A DNA stretch of 64,000 bases from the NCBI GenBank assembly GCA_032690845.1, contig CM064428.1:20806001-20870000 (forward strand), written 5' to 3'. Every line of letters starts with the position of its first letter. Within the stretch, counting starts at the first letter, position 1. This document shows, in pieces, positions 44,042-56,346 of the stretch. This stretch comes from Eleusine coracana subsp. coracana (Eukaryota; Streptophyta; Magnoliopsida; Poales; Poaceae). The position numbers and the translations under genes were made by a program. A model generated the notes under the pieces. That model ran no database searches. It saw only the letters and a list, made by a program, of their open reading frames with translations, and was not told where the DNA came from.

Positions 44042-45466
44042 ATCTCCCCCTTTTTGGTGATGGATAACAACCACTATTTATGATGATCCAAAACGAATGA
44101 GTCCTGAAAGAATAAGAAGGAAGGAACAAAAGACTTGAACAAAAACAAGGAAACAAGAGAAAAGATAGGTTTGAATGGATTACCTTGGTTCTTACTTGGA
44201 AGTAGTCTCCCCCTTGGAATGTGCTTGGTGTTGAGGGAGAACTACCCAAATACGTAGCGCACTAGATATTGAGCTTGAGTTGAATTTTGCGCCCGTCATG
44301 GTGTCGTGGTAGTCGATCTTGTTGATGTAGCCACGCACCATAGACATAGATGTTCATGTTGGTGTAGATGTTCATTATTGTTGTAGACATGCACCATTGT
44401 TCTTCTTCATGTTGGTGTAGATATTCATCTTGTCATGATCTTCATATGTACTCCAAGTGAACATGCACCATTGTCTTGATCATCTTCATGTTCTCCATAT
44501 TCATCTTCTTTTGTTCATCTTCTTTTGATATTCATGTTCTTCTCGACTTGGCTTTCGGATCTTAATGTTCTTCTCACCCTTTGTGTTATCAATCTAGACT
44601 TGGCTTTTGGATCTTCATGTTCCTTCTCCCCCTTTGTCACCTATCACCAAAAACCACAAGCCAAAGATAAAACACAAGAGAACCAAGGAGTAAATAATAA
44701 ATGGCAAGAGTTAGGAAACTCCCCCTTTCATGGTGCTCCTCCTTGGTCACGATGGTGTTTCACCATAGCTCCCCCTACACACATGACTCAACAAATTATT
44801 TCTTCAAGAAGCAATGGTTAGTCATTGTGTGATGGGAATGTATAAGTCACTTATCTTTGAGCCGCGCGAGTAGATTTAACCTTGGAGCTCGTTTGGACAT
44901 GACTCAATGGACATGAAGCATAATCCTTTCCTTTGGTCACACTTATGGAGATGTAATCTCATATAGATCATGAGGCACAAACTTCTCCAAATGTGACAAG
45001 CCTCCTTTGTGTTTCCTATATGATGCATGCAACAAGCATTTTACATATGCAATGAAAGTAAACATGTCGTGTGGATGCAAGCAATATTAAACAAGACACA
45101 AAGAAAACCTAACAATGTTAAGTTTGAACCCCTCCCAAGCTTACTCACTATAAGCCATACCCTAGCCTTGAGAGAAGCCAAACCACCATCTCAAGAACTC
45201 CCCCTTGCTTATAGCTATCTTGGATGGGTTAGACATTGACTAATTTTTTTATGTGTTTTTTTACACATGCATGGACACAAAACATTCTAGTCACAAAGGA
45301 GTCTTAATTACCATGCAATACAAGAAAAGAAAGAACGCACTACAACTACCAAGAACAAACACGAATACCTCCCTCATGAGTAGATATGTCGTTGAGGTCC
45401 ATGTCACTTGTGGTGGACTTCACTTGATCCTCAAGTAAACTCCCAGTCCACCACCACCACCATCAT
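44042..45466 (-). other. C1 polypurine tract and 3' non-coding region
   Basis: The minus strand reads ACCAAAAAGGGGGAGAT directly before the LTR. The rest has no supported gene; between 44330 and 44620 it has repeated words such as GTTGGTGTAGATGTTCAT and ACATGCACCATTGT. Copia-B (63468-64000) carries the same region. Confidence 0.75.
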
Positions 45467-46710
45467 CTAGGTCTTGTTCTTAGGCACCCACTTGTACTTC
45501 GTTGACCTCTCAAGATCAACAATGCACTTAGGCACCCATATGCTCTTGACCTTTCTCTTCTTGTTTGGTGGTCCCAAAGCCTTTGCTTTCACCTTGCCAT
45601 CCTTGTCCCTAAAAATCTTAAAATGGGTGTTCTCATGGAACAAGTTAGCATTAGGTAAAATACTGGAACTTCTCACCATAGCGCAATCCTTGATGGTGTG
45701 GCCATCCTTGCAACACCTCTTGCAATAGTAGTCATCGGCGAGTAGGGGTTTGATCCATTCGTGGATGGAATCACTTGTCCCGATGATGTCGATGGCAGCG
45801 GGATATGAGCCATGTTGTCGATGGGAGACATTGTTCACAAGGTTTCTCCCAAGAGTCTCCTTGTGGATGGCTCTACCACGTGTGAGCCTCTCGAAGCCGT
45901 TCATCACCATCTTCCTCTCTATCTTGAGCTTATGATATTCCTTCAAAACAAATGACTCAAAGGAAGAAACCTCGACCGAGGTGGTTAGTTCATCACACAT
46001 AGTAGAAGCATCACTCTTAGATGAACTATAGGAGGAAGAGGCAAGGTTATCAACATTGATGGCCTAAAAAGTAAGTTCAAGGGCCTCGTACTTCTCACGT
46101 AGCTCTACATGATCATCCTTGAGTTTGTCATAACTCTTGTTTATGGCCTCATGAGAAGTGACAAGGTCCTTGAGCTCACTCTCAAGCTCACCAACACAGT
46201 CCTTAGCCAACTTACATTCTTTTCTTACCACTTCTAGCATTTTGGATTTCTTGACGGCGCTGTCACGGGCTTGCTCAAGCATACTCCAAAGCTCGGCGCA
46301 GGTGAGCTCCTCATCATCGCTATCGTAGCTGCTCTCATCCTCACTCTCCCCAAGTTGGCTCATGGCCATGAGGCATATGGGAGGTGGTGGAAGAGCTCGT
46401 GGAAATGTGGTCTTGATCATGGCTAGGCCGGCCACATCATCATCATCACTTGAAGAGGAGGATGCTTCACTTGAGTTGTCGTTTGTCCACTCCCCAACAA
46501 GAGCCTTGTGTGAGAACTTCTTCTTGAGCTCCTTTCCTTTGCCCTTGTCTTTGTTGAAGTACCTCCTTTTATTGTACTTGGCTTTGGGTCTAGGATTGTA
46601 TTCTTCTTGAGTGGGAGGAGTTCTAGGTGAAGTATCTTGTGCATCATGGATTGCTCACTCTCTTGAGACATGAGTGTATTGAATTTGCAATGAGGTGGGG
46701 GAATCACTCA
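45467..46710 (-). pseudogene. C1 gag-like region: acidic part, coiled coil and CCHC knuckle
   Basis: Minus-strand pieces 46707-46423, 46435-46064 and 46000-45467 match the C-terminal half of SIRE-type gag. First a Lys-rich then Ser/Asp-rich stretch, next CLMAMSQ and a heptad-rich segment. Last comes a conserved end with a knuckle C93-x2-C96-x4-H101-x4-C106 and a KSIWVPK...KYKWVPK tail that usually closes gag just before protease. Stops at about 46063 and frameshifts break it. Here it lies downstream of the protease-like piece, the reverse of the normal order. Confidence 0.7.
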
Positions 46711-47305
46711 TATGGTTTCTTGTCTTGGAGCTAGATCTTGGAGTGGGGGTGTTATGTGAAGAGCTTTGAGAAGTAGCTTGAGGTGAAGTATGTGGAGAGG
46801 GTTGTGGCTCACTTCTCTCTTCATTTTCCTCATGGATAGGTGGATGCACTCTCATAGAATCTTAGGAGGAAGGTGTGTCATTAGCATCTTAGGTTGGTTC
46901 TTGTACCTCGGAGGATGAGGTTGGTTGAGGTGGTGGAGTAGAGGGCTCATCAATATCACCATCATAGAGTAAGACCTCGCCCACGGGCATGTTCCTCAAA
47001 GGTTTGCTCGTTGGTTCGTCTCCAATGTTCACTTCATGAAATACTAGCCCTTTCTTCGCATTCTCAAACATTGCACCATCCTCATCAAATGTGCACTTGA
47101 GTCCCATGTTACAAAGTTGACCATTGGTGAACATGGTTGGCTTCCCAGTCATATGTTGGGTGCACCCACTATCAAGAGTCCAATGAGTACCTCCACTCTT
47201 GTAGTTGACCCTGGTGGTAGCCATAAGACAAGCACTAGAGGAAGAAGGGTTTGTACCCAAAGCATTGCTCAATTGACTTGCACGAACCTCATCATGACGA
47301 ACCAT
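46655..47305 (-). pseudogene. C1 protease-like piece and Pro/Ser linker
   Basis: 47305-46889 has THWTLDSGCTQHMTG (active-site D45-S46-G47) with the normal LDSG and HMTG signature of Copia proteases, but the later protease blocks are short. It then runs into an acidic Pro/Ser/Thr linker (46855-46655), of the type usually found between integrase and reverse transcriptase. No integrase lies between, so an internal deletion has joined the two. A TAA and a TAG interrupt the frame at about 46887 and 46863. Confidence 0.65.
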
Positions 47306-47576
47306 GAGACCATCCTCATAATTAGGGATTCTTGCAACCCCTTCCTAAAGTCTTCTCCTTATTGGATGGTGGGGAGCACGATACCTCTATTGTTCATGAC
47401 CATCCCCCATGTGCACATTGTCGAGGTCGATGAAGTAATGGGGAGGATCACAGAGGTCGATGACATGCTCAAGCACGTGTCCCACTCGTGAGTGGAGCAC
47501 AAGTATCATCTCCATTGCTCTCTCAATTGAGAGCGCATGCCTTCTATTGATTACCTCCTCAACCAAGAAACCAATC

Positions 47577-48695
47577 TCATGAGTTGTGATTTGCTATGAG
47601 GCACTTGTCAATCACTTCATGTGGTGCAATCCTCCGTAGCCCCCTAAAAGAGTTTATCCTGCACACAAGATCATAAATGCATAAGAGAGTCTCACAAAGG
47701 TCATTATTCGAATTTCTCACAAATTCATCAAATTGAAAGAAGTAATCCTGTTGGTGAGCTCGACGAAGATGCCAATGTCGATCTTGTGGTGGAGGAGGTG
47801 GAGGCGCCAGAGCCATAGTGGTGAGATCGATTGATCGTGTGAGCATTGTGGTCGGTGCTCCCCCTACACTAATGCATGGTCCACCCAAAGTGCTTGGAGT
47901 AGAGCTTGGAATGGCCCTTTAGGTAGAGCTTGATGATGCGCTTGATGATGAACTTGGTGAAGGTCTTGCTCTGAAGGGGTTGTAGAAGCTGTTGCAAGGC
48001 AATCTTGTGGAGGGATCAAAGAAGTTTGAGCTCTAAGCTACTTCTTTCCCTTTGCTTGAAGATGCTTCATTGTTTGCCTTGAATGACTTCTTCCCCGTCA
48101 AGCTTGCGGTGATCTCCTCATCCTTGAAGAATAGCCAAATCACATCATCAACAGAAAGATTCTTGTCCATGATGAGATCAAGGGTGATATAGAGGAGCTT
48201 GCTGCTAGGGAGCAAGGTGTGGATCTTCTCGACAATCAATATTTTTGGAAGTTTGGAAGGTTCTTCAGTTGCCTCAGTTCGGTCCACAATACCTCGAAAG
48301 TGAATGAGAGATTCAAGTAAGTCCTCATTATCATTATCATGAAAAGCAAAGAATTCCTCAACAAGTGAGTCACTAGCATGATCAATAAAAACCTCACAAA
48401 CATCATCAATCCTAGTCATGCTAGTGGAGCAAGCAAAATCAAGAGACACATCATCAATCATCATATTAGGCACACTAGTAGAGCAACCTATCAAGTCATT
48501 GCTAGAAGGATCTAGCCACTCACTAGAACAGGGCACATCCACACAATCATCATCATCATCATACACATGATCATCGGTAAAGGTATTGGCAAAGTCCACA
48601 AGAGTATTCATCAACTCATTCGGAATCATGGCATTTAGGTAGCTTTTAAAGCGATCCTTCCATGAGCCATGACCCGGCCCCGAATGGGATGACAT
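47577..48695 (-). pseudogene. C1 leader-proximal open frames of unknown nature
   Basis: 48695-48033 (220 residues) starts MSSHSGPGHGSWKDRF, about 55 bases past the primer site, and is acidic, with DDDDD and serine-rich parts and a Lys/Ser tail. 47888-47577 (103 residues) has a run of prolines and a Leu/Ile/Arg-rich end (CETLLCIYDLVCRIN). I do not recognise either. They occupy the place of the N-terminal half of gag but show no DUF4219 or UBN2 motifs. They could be a diverged gag or captured sequence. Confidence 0.4.
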
Positions 48696-48749
48696 CCCAA
48701 CTCAATACGGTCAATACTCAAGACGGTTAAGCCTTATAATGAGAACTTG

Positions 48750-48762
48750 GCTCTGATACCAC
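48750..48762 (-). other. C1 primer binding site
   Basis: The minus strand reads TGGTATCAGAGCC immediately inside the 5' LTR, complementary to initiator methionine tRNA. Confidence 0.9.
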
Positions 48763-48763
48763 T

Positions 48764-48818
48764 TGAAATGACCGAGTGACCGAGAGGGGAGGGGGGAGGT
48801 GAATCGGGAACTCGCACT
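48764..48818 (-). repeat. C1 5' LTR, inner piece
   Basis: TGAAATGACCGAGTGACCGAG... matches the start of the 3' LTR on the plus strand until CGCACT, where Gypsy-F begins. The LTR resumes at 53207. Confidence 0.9.
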
Positions 48819-49810
48819 GCACCAGAGGGCCACTAATGTTAGCCTTAAAGTCCTCCAAAGCCTTCTGTGCTTCATCATTCCAAATGAATGACTCTTGTTT
48901 CTTGAGTAGCTGGAAGAAAGGTAGTCCTCAGATGCCGAGTCGTGACATGAACCGACTGAGTGCTGCCATGCAGTTGGTTAGCTTCTGAATGTCCTTTTGC
49001 TAATACGGGGGTCCCATCCGCAATATGGCATTCACCTTTTCTGGATTTGTTTTGATTCCTCTATGTGATACCAGAAAACCGAGTAATTTTCCCGACGGGA
49101 CGCCGAAGACGCATTTCTTGGGATTGAGCTTCATGTTATACTTGCGAAGATTGCCGAATGTTTTGTCTAAGTCTGCTATCAAGTCAGAGGAGTGTCGGCT
49201 TTTAACTACCACATCATCAACATAGGCCTCTACATTTCTCCCTCTCTGGCTATCCAGGCACCGCTGCATGGTTCACTGGTAGGTGGCACCAGCATTTTTC
49301 AATCCGAAGGGCATTGTTGTGTAACAAAAAGCCCCAAATGATGTCATGAATGACGTTTTGAGCTGGTCGGATTCGTTTAAGAGAATCTGATGAACCCCGA
49401 ATAGGCATCTAAGAAGCACAACAAGGCGCATCCAGCCATTGAATCGACCACCTGATCTATGCGCGGGATGGTGAATGGGTCTTTAGGGCAGGCTTGGTTA
49501 AGGCCAGTATAATCCACACACATCTGCCACTCCTTATTCTTCTTTCTCACCAGGACTGGGTTGGCTAACCAGTCAGGGTGAAAAACTTCTTAGATAAACC
49601 GGCTGCCAAAAATCAGCCAATTTCTTTTCGCATCCTTTCGATCCTACGAGAATCGTCTAAGTCGCTACCGAACATGCTTGGCGTTGTTTCAAATGTGATG
49701 TTTGTGCTCAGCCTTTTCCCTTGAAACACCCAACATATCAGAGGGTTTTCATGCAAATATGTCTTTATTGTTTCTAAGGAAAAGGATGAGAACGCTTTCC
49801 TATTTCTCAC
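48819..49810 (-). pseudogene. Gypsy-F reverse transcriptase, truncated
   Basis: Contains the NPVLVRKKNKEWQMCVDYT block (about 49550), DAYSGF, and the catalytic EAYVDDVVVKS with KLNPKKCVFGVPSGKLLGFLVS (49269-49000). Frameshifts and stops lie between these. Past 49000 come LTNCMAALSRF and the FIWNDEA block, then the cut at 48819. Confidence 0.82.
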
Positions 49811-49864
49811 CTAAATTGACCCTAATATTGGTGGTCTTGGATACATCACTATCATCTAAGTGGA

Positions 49865-50380
49865 TCATCTTCGACTCCATGGCATCTGCCTGTATCGTGG
49901 CTTCAGTGTCTTCTTGGCCTCCTCCACCGTTGCGATTTCTGCCTTCAACTCGGCCAGCTCTAATGCTGCCACCTTCTTCTCTGTCAGCTCACAACTGCCG
50001 TTATCGCAATTGTATGAGGTCTGAACATCCAAATGGAGTGAAATGACTCCATTCGGTCCTGGCAGCTTCATCATCATGTACGGATAGTGAGGTATGGCCA
50101 TGAACTTGGCGATAGCTGGCCGCCCTATGATGGCATGGTATGTAGAGTCCAGGTCCGCAACCTCGAAGGTAATGCGCTCCGTCCTATAGTTCTCCCGAGT
50201 GACGAACGTCACTGGCAGAGTGATTTGCCCCAGGGGAACTATTTGCATGCCAGGGATTACACCGTGAAATGGCGATCGGCTGAGCTTGAGGTTGGTTAAA
50301 GGTATGCCGAGCTCCTTGAAGGTTTTCATGAAGAGGATGTCTAGACTGCTGCCGCCGTCCACCAGTACCCTATTTAACTG
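49865..50380 (-). pseudogene. Gypsy-F protease
   Basis: Starts at the active-site block with DGGSSLDILF, the DGG form seen in Tat-type elements, and continues with PLGQITLPVTFVTREN and the YHAIIGRPAIAKFMAIPHY block near its C-terminal end. It then runs into a Glu/Lys-rich linker. Open for 165 residues but only as a fragment of the polyprotein. Confidence 0.82.
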
Positions 50381-50602
50381 AACTCAGTTAATTGTCGGTG
50401 TCAATACTAAGGGATATTTCCCGGGTCTGGGGATGTAATCCGGGTGATCCGACTGATCAAAGGTGATTGGGACCTCAGACTAGCGTAAGTAGTGAGGTAC
50501 CGCTGGTGAGACCGAGTGGACCTTTCTGTGTAGGATCTTCTATTGGCATTTTGAATCTGCTGTGGACCTACCGCAGATGTAGTTGACCTCGCATTCGAGA
50601 TC

Positions 50603-52768
50603 CTAGAATTCCTCCTTGTCCTCATCTTGGTTGTCCTTATCCGCATCTTTTTTGCCGCCCTTGGGAATCCAGGGATGGTCTTTGCAGACCTTCAAAGCAT
50701 GGTGTGCGAAGTTCTTTAGCTTAAAGCATTCCCTGGCTTTGTGCACACCATCATGTAGCAGACAAGGACCGTCGAGCATTTTGTCGAAGTCATCCTGAGT
50801 AACTTGTTTCTTCCGATTGGGCTGCTCCGTTTTGGCCACAGTTCGGTCTTGCTTATGCTTCCTGTCGCCGTCCTTGTTATAGTTGGACGGGCCCGACTGA
50901 TTACAATTCCGAGGTACCTCCTCTTTAACATGGCAAAGCTGGAAGAGAGCCGAGTTACCAGCCGCGTATTTGTCGGCCATGGTAAAAAGTTCCTTGGCCG
51001 ACAAGTCTCCAGCAGCATCTAATCTCCCGATCTTCTTGATCAAGTCATCATCACGGAGTCCACCCTGGAAGGCGGCAATGACTTGAGTGTCTGAGATGTT
51101 AGGGATGGTATTCTTCACTCGGCAAAAGCGCTGGATGTACTCTCGCAATGGCTCCCGGTCCCCCTGCTTAATCCGGGTGAGTTCCCAGTGATTCCCTGGT
51201 CTATCGAAAGTAGCTTGAAAGTTGGTGATGAACTATCGGCAAAGTTCTGCCCAAGAACTAATGGAATTATCAAGCAGATTGGTGAGCCAAGTTCTAGCTG
51301 CTGGGGCCAGACATACATGCAGACAATTGGCCATGACAAAGCTGTCACCACCGAGTGCCCGTATGGCGGTGGCATATACGTGAAGCCAGTCGCGTGGGTC
51401 CGTCTTGCCATCATACTTCTCGATGCCGACTGGTTTGAAGCCGGCCGGCCAACTGACGGTCTGTAAGTCCCGAGTGAAGGCCCGAATGCCGGACTCGTCG
51501 TCATAGTCTTTGAGGGTGGGAGTCCGCTCTCGCTCGTGACCAGCTTCTTGGCGAGTTCTATCCTTGCGCCGACTATCATCCCATTAATCATGGTGTCGAT
51601 CGTCTCTGGGCGGCTCTCTCCTGCTGTTGCGCTCGTAGTATCAGTCATCAACGAAACCGTGATGACGTTGTTCATCTTCGTATTCTTGGCGGGCCGCGTC
51701 GTCCCGCTCTTGGTATCTGCTGTCCAGTCGAACCTTGGCATCGCGTTGCGATATACCATTGCGTAGGTCGGCGTCCGGATGCCAATCATGGTAGTCTACA
51801 ATTGGCCTTTGTCGTGACACGGTCGGCGTGGTTGCCTGCTGATCGGTATGTTGACGGTCCCTTCTATCCTAGCTGGGTACCGAACTGGCAGCCCCAGATA
51901 CCGTCTTACTGGGTGCTGATCGTGCCACATGCATCTCCAGTACAGCCGCAACCTTGATGTGTGCCTTTAACTTGTTGACTTGAGGTGTCAACTCTGGGGT
52001 GACTTGGAGCATGGGCTCCAGTGAGCTCAGGATGGCCGCCGCAGCCGTGATGTTATGTTGTGGGGTTTTGAAGACGTCTTCACCATCAAGTTTTAAGGTG
52101 ACGTCACCCATGTCTAGATTCTGCACGACGCGGGATCCCTGCTGAGCGTCTGGTCGTCAGAGTGGGGGAGTGGCAGCGTCTGGATCGTCGTCCTCGGGAT
52201 CGGTTTCCTATCTGTCCTGGTGCTGCATGTTTGCTCGTGCGGTGGCTGCCACCGATGTTTCTCCGTCAGTGCCTCCTTGGGTGATTGGTGCCTCCATGAA
52301 CACCTCATGACAATCCGATGAGCAACTTTCCGAATCACTCGGCCCTTCCAACAAGTCCAGGACTGACTCGCTTTCAAGGCCGATCATTGCTACTAATCTC
52401 GATTCACAGAAAAAATAGGGATCTTCATCTGACTGATCCATATGAAAAGCCGGGAGATCTACCGTAGTTAGATCCGGATCGGCCAAGATTGCCGACTGGC
52501 TCGTTGTAGGGAATGTTGAAAGGGGGCCCGAGAGGGTTTCCATCTCAAGAACCGCCGCCATGTTGCTAAGGCCGAGTGGGAGCCGACCGATCGACTCAAT
52601 TTGACCGGTTGTCAGAGCACTGCTAACGCCTGAATCTACGGGCGCGATGACCGCTGGTAGGGTCGCCGGATCTTGCTTGACGAGGTCCCTGCTCTGATCA
52701 GCCACGAGGCTGATGGTACCAAAGCGGATCTTGTCTCCCAAGCGGAACTTGACGTCGATGAAAGCCAT
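50603..52768 (-). pseudogene. Gypsy-F gag
   Basis: An ATG at 52768 (MAFIDVKFRLGDKIRFG) lies 35 bases past the primer site and is the likely start. Pieces: 52768-52208, 52126-51869, a broken middle, then 51148-50603, which has the Retrotrans_gag motif YIQRFCRVKNTIPNISD...AFQGGLRDD and a C...H...C-type cluster (CLLHDGVHKARECFKLK) near the end. The region 51150-51870 has the gag core in several frames. Inactivated by frameshifts. Confidence 0.75.
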
Positions 52769-52817
52769 CGATTTCAAGGGATTGGGACTCAATGCCTCCC
52801 CTTCCTGGCGCGCCAAC

Positions 52818-53206
52818 TGTCGAGAGATATTCTCGATAGTAGATCTAGGTATGCGTATGAGTATGAAAGATCGATGGACACAGGACACAGGGTTTATACA
52901 GGTTCGGGCCTCCCGGAGGATAACAACCCTACGTCTTGTTTGGTGTTTCTGTATTTCTAGGGTTCGCACTAGAATTAGGATTCCAATACGAGTCTCTATC
53001 CTACCGAAGGCCCCCTGCCCTCCTTATATATCCGAAAGGCAGCGGCTTACATGGTAATCTTTTATTCGGTTACAACAAATCCTATCTATCCAACATATCT
53101 GCTAACCTAGCTTGCTGCTTACTCAAACAAATATCTAAGTAAATATCTCCTGTGCCAAAAATGCCATACAACCGAGTGGTTAGGTATCCCGTGTACATAT
53201 GTCCCA
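52818..53206 (-). repeat. Gypsy-F 5' LTR
   Basis: 389 bases, TGTCGAGAG...ATGTCCCA on the plus strand. A minus-strand TATA box (GGATATATAAGG) lies at 53023-53032. The primer site starts one to two bases inside. Confidence 0.85.
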
Positions 53207-55414
53207 CACTATGTACCAAATTCGCCAATTCCTCAAACCGACCACTCAAAACAACTCCTACACAATCCTAGTGGTGATCACACTAGCAAGATAATGAACC
53301 TATGAAAGGAACAACAACCTAAGCATACTAGTGGATCACATAAAAGCAATACAACTCCTTTGCAATCCTAGTGGTGATCACACTAGCAAGATAATGAACC
53401 TATGAAAGGAACAACAACCTAAGCATACTAGTGGATCACACAAAGGCAATACAACTCCTATGCAATCCTAGTGGTGATCACACTAGCAACATAATAGTCC
53501 TATGAAAGGAACAACAAGCTAAGCATACTAGTGGATCACACAAAGGCAATACAACTCCTATGCAAGCTAGTTACCAAAGATACACGGAAGCAAACAACTA
53601 GCTAACAAGGAGTTCTACTCAAGCAAAGCTACAAGATCAACAAGCATATAGAAAGCATACAAGCATGAGTAGCACAATACATACTAGGGTGATCAATCAA
53701 GCCAAAGCAACTCCTATACATGCTAGTGATCAAGTATGAAGGCTAAGCACTACTAGCAAGTAAAGAAGACCATTCATGCAAGTCTACAAGATAGTCAACT
53801 AGAGCAAGGTAAGCACACAAGCATGAATAGCATGGTACGTAAATGCGGAAAGTAAAGCATCATAGTAAGGAGTAGATTAAGAGATGGCTCATGATTTTTT
53901 GCCGAGGTCTCGAACGGATGGCGCCTCCCCCTACTCCTTGTTGGACCACTCCTACCGGAGTCCGAGTCCCTTCCGCCACCAAGTGGAGTTCTCGCTCACG
54001 AGCCCGCAATCACTCCTAGAGTAAAGACATGGTGTGCATCACCGCTGCACAAAAGCACAAGCTCGCCTCCCTCGAGAACTTGTCGGATTCCCCGAGCCCA
54101 CACGGGTGCTCACTATTGATGCCCCTTTCACTGGCGGGCTCAAACCGTGTACAAACGTGTGACGGCCTTCATAACCGATCACGAGAAGCTCGATCACCGA
54201 CTCCTAACCGGACTAGGTCTCACCATAGACCAAGAGTAACAATCTATATCACACCCTCAAGGATACCCTAGCATTAGATGTGCAAGATGCTCAAGTTACT
54301 CTCACTAGCACTCTCAAGATAGCCAATATCCACTCCTAGTGCTCCTCTCTTGGCCCTTTGGCTCCCAATAGATGCTCCCAGCAATCCCAATGGCCAAAGG
54401 CAGTCTCCAAGATCCCAGCAACGAGTTTATATGGGCTTCCAACCTCAAACTAGTCGTTGCTCCATGAAACAACCTCTCTGCACATACTGACCGGACAGTT
54501 CGGTCACTGTCTAGATCGGACAGTCCGGTCTCCACTGGTCGACTCCTCCAGAGCCGTTTCTCTCTATCTGTTGTTTCTTCCATACTGACTGGACAGTCCA
54601 GTCTACAGACCGGACCATCCTGTCTTCATAAATTTGGGTCCCAACAAAAACTTCTTCTCTGTGTTCTATCGCCTCCCCTAATGACCGTATAGTCTGGTCT
54701 TCACACCGGACTATCCGGTCTCTTCTCTCCTTTCTCCAAATAGAGACGTTGTCGATGCTTCTTCTTCTGTCCGAACCATCTCCATACAGGCCGGCCTGTT
54801 CGGTCTGCACACTGGACTGTCTGGTCTCTATGGTTCCTCTGCCAATAGAATTCCTCGCGTCCAACATCTTCTCTATAGAGGATTTTCCTCTGATCACCAA
54901 ACCATCCGGTCTCCAAGACCTCTCTGTCTGGTCTTTACATGTAGAAGCTGAAACTCCTTGTCTGATTGTCTCGTCTTGACTTTATTTCCCGGCTTCTCCG
55001 AATAGCTCATTGGCATCTCCACTATCAACTGGTGCCTGTGATTTCACCGAGCATTCATTCACATCACTGACTAGACATGACCTAAGAGAAATGACCTAGA
55101 CCCCCTTGATAGTCCGGTTTTTCCTATGGACTCAAAGACCTAACAACTAGACAAGTGTTCCCAACACTTGCTCCATAGCTTGTCCTCAGCCTTGATCCAT
55201 CTCCATCAACCCTTGGACTCCATCAAGCTCATCAAGCCTCCATGCTTGTGGTCATTGTCATCAACCGCCAAGGCAACCATCCATGATCATCACAAGATAG
55301 ATAAGGTTTCCTACACGCACAACACTCGTGTAGACATTAGTCATATTTCATGTTTGTCATTTATCACCAAAACAATCATACCTTGGGGTGACCTCAATGG
55401 TCATGAACCTTACA
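53207..55414 (-). repeat. C1 5' LTR, outer piece
   Basis: Resumes the LTR at CACTATGTACC, carries the same 100-base repeats, palindromic words and minus-strand TATA block (about 54422-54432) as the 3' LTR, and ends TTACA at 55414. By eye the two LTRs differ by about 5 percent. Confidence 0.92.
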
Positions 55415-55419
55415 CCATC
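55415..55419. repeat. C1 target-site duplication, right copy
   Basis: Second CCATC, followed by the rest of the Copia-D 5' LTR. Confidence 0.92.
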
Positions 55420-56293
55420 GCTAACCCTAAATCATCAAACTTGTCCAATGACTATCGGACTTGTCCGATGCAGATCTGAGAAATACCACTTCAAACGACT
55501 CTTTTTCTCCATGGGCTATAAATAGACTCTCATCTCGCCCTTTGGCTGGTTGGTCACTCATTCCACTCAAAAACACTCTCAGGCTCACTTTGCTCTCTCC
55601 AACTCTCCTCCCTTGCTTCCACTCTTGATTTGTGAAGGGATTGAGAGAAGATTGAAGAGCTCCATCATCTCCAAGCTTCAATTCCCTCAAGCACTTGCTT
55701 CATCCTCACCACCGACAACTCTTGTATTTGTTACTCTTAGGGATTTATCCCCTAGACGGTTAGAGGTGCCCGTTGAGCTCCCAACTTGTGTGGTGACACC
55801 TCAGTAAGTTTGTATTGACCCCTCCTTTGTGGAGTTGCTAGTAGAACACAAAGTTTGATCTTTGTGATTACTTGGAGAGGTTTACGGTTGAAAGAGACCC
55901 TGTTCTTTGTGGATCCCTCAATGGAGACGTAGGCTTCTTTGTGGAGCTGAACTTCGGTGAAAAATCCTGTGTCTCTTGTGTGCTTAATTATTTGTTCTTC
56001 ATTTACAAGTTCTTGTTCTTAATCTTGCTAGTTAGGGTTTGCTTCGTATTTCTCAAATTAACTTGTGTAGGTTGCATGCTATTTCTTCTCCTTATTTCTA
56101 CAGCTCTCTCTAGCTTGTTATTAATTGTTCCTAGCTTGCCTTGCACTAGTTTAAAGTTCTAATCACCCAATCTACTTTTCTATCTCATGCCATCGGACAA
56201 GTCATCGGACAAGTCCAACACTACGCATTTAACTTTTATTATTAAGTCACTTTCAGGGATAATTGCCTATTCACCCCCCTCTAGGCACTTTCA
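55420..56293 (+). repeat. Copia-D 5' LTR, main piece
   Basis: Matches the LTR at 61585-62978. TATA box CTATAAATAG at 55515-55524, with CATCGGACTTGTCCGATG-type words just upstream. Ends CACTTTCA before the primer site. Confidence 0.9.
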
Positions 56294-56295
56294 AT

Positions 56296-56307
56296 TGGTA
56301 TCAGAGC
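56296..56307 (+). other. Copia-D primer binding site
   Basis: TGGTATCAGAGC, perfect match to the initiator methionine tRNA primer site. Confidence 0.93.
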
Positions 56308-56346
56308 AGGAATCTTCTGCAAAGCTTAACCGCTTGAAGATCAAAG

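Larger units (their letters stand above)
48819..53206 (-). mobile_element. Gypsy-F, 5' half of a Tat-like Gypsy element
   Basis: Minus-strand element with 5' LTR 52818-53206, primer site 52803-52816 (TTGGCGCGCCAGGA), gag, protease and reverse transcriptase. It ends abruptly at 48819 in the RNase H connection (reading ESFIWNDEAQKALEDFK in reverse). Integrase and 3' LTR are missing. CACT occurs on both sides (48815-48818, 53207-53210), so the outer ends could still mark the original insertion site. Confidence 0.85.
41815..55414 (-). mobile_element. C1, C-family Copia without pol, containing Gypsy-F
   Basis: Minus-strand element with a 3' LTR (41815-44041), a polypurine tract at 44042-44058, about 4.7 kb of internal sequence, a primer site TGGTATCAGAGCC (48750-48762) and a 5' LTR split into 48764-48818 and 53207-55414. 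TSD CCATC. The inside carries gag-type and protease-like fragments but no integrase or reverse transcriptase, so it would need enzymes from another element. It is inserted in the 5' LTR of Copia-D. Confidence 0.88.

Noticed and set aside
44525..45438. Small open frames of 61-98 residues on the plus strand
   Set aside because: They lie in the non-coding 3' part of C1 with no similarity to known proteins, and the repeats in this region create open frames by chance.
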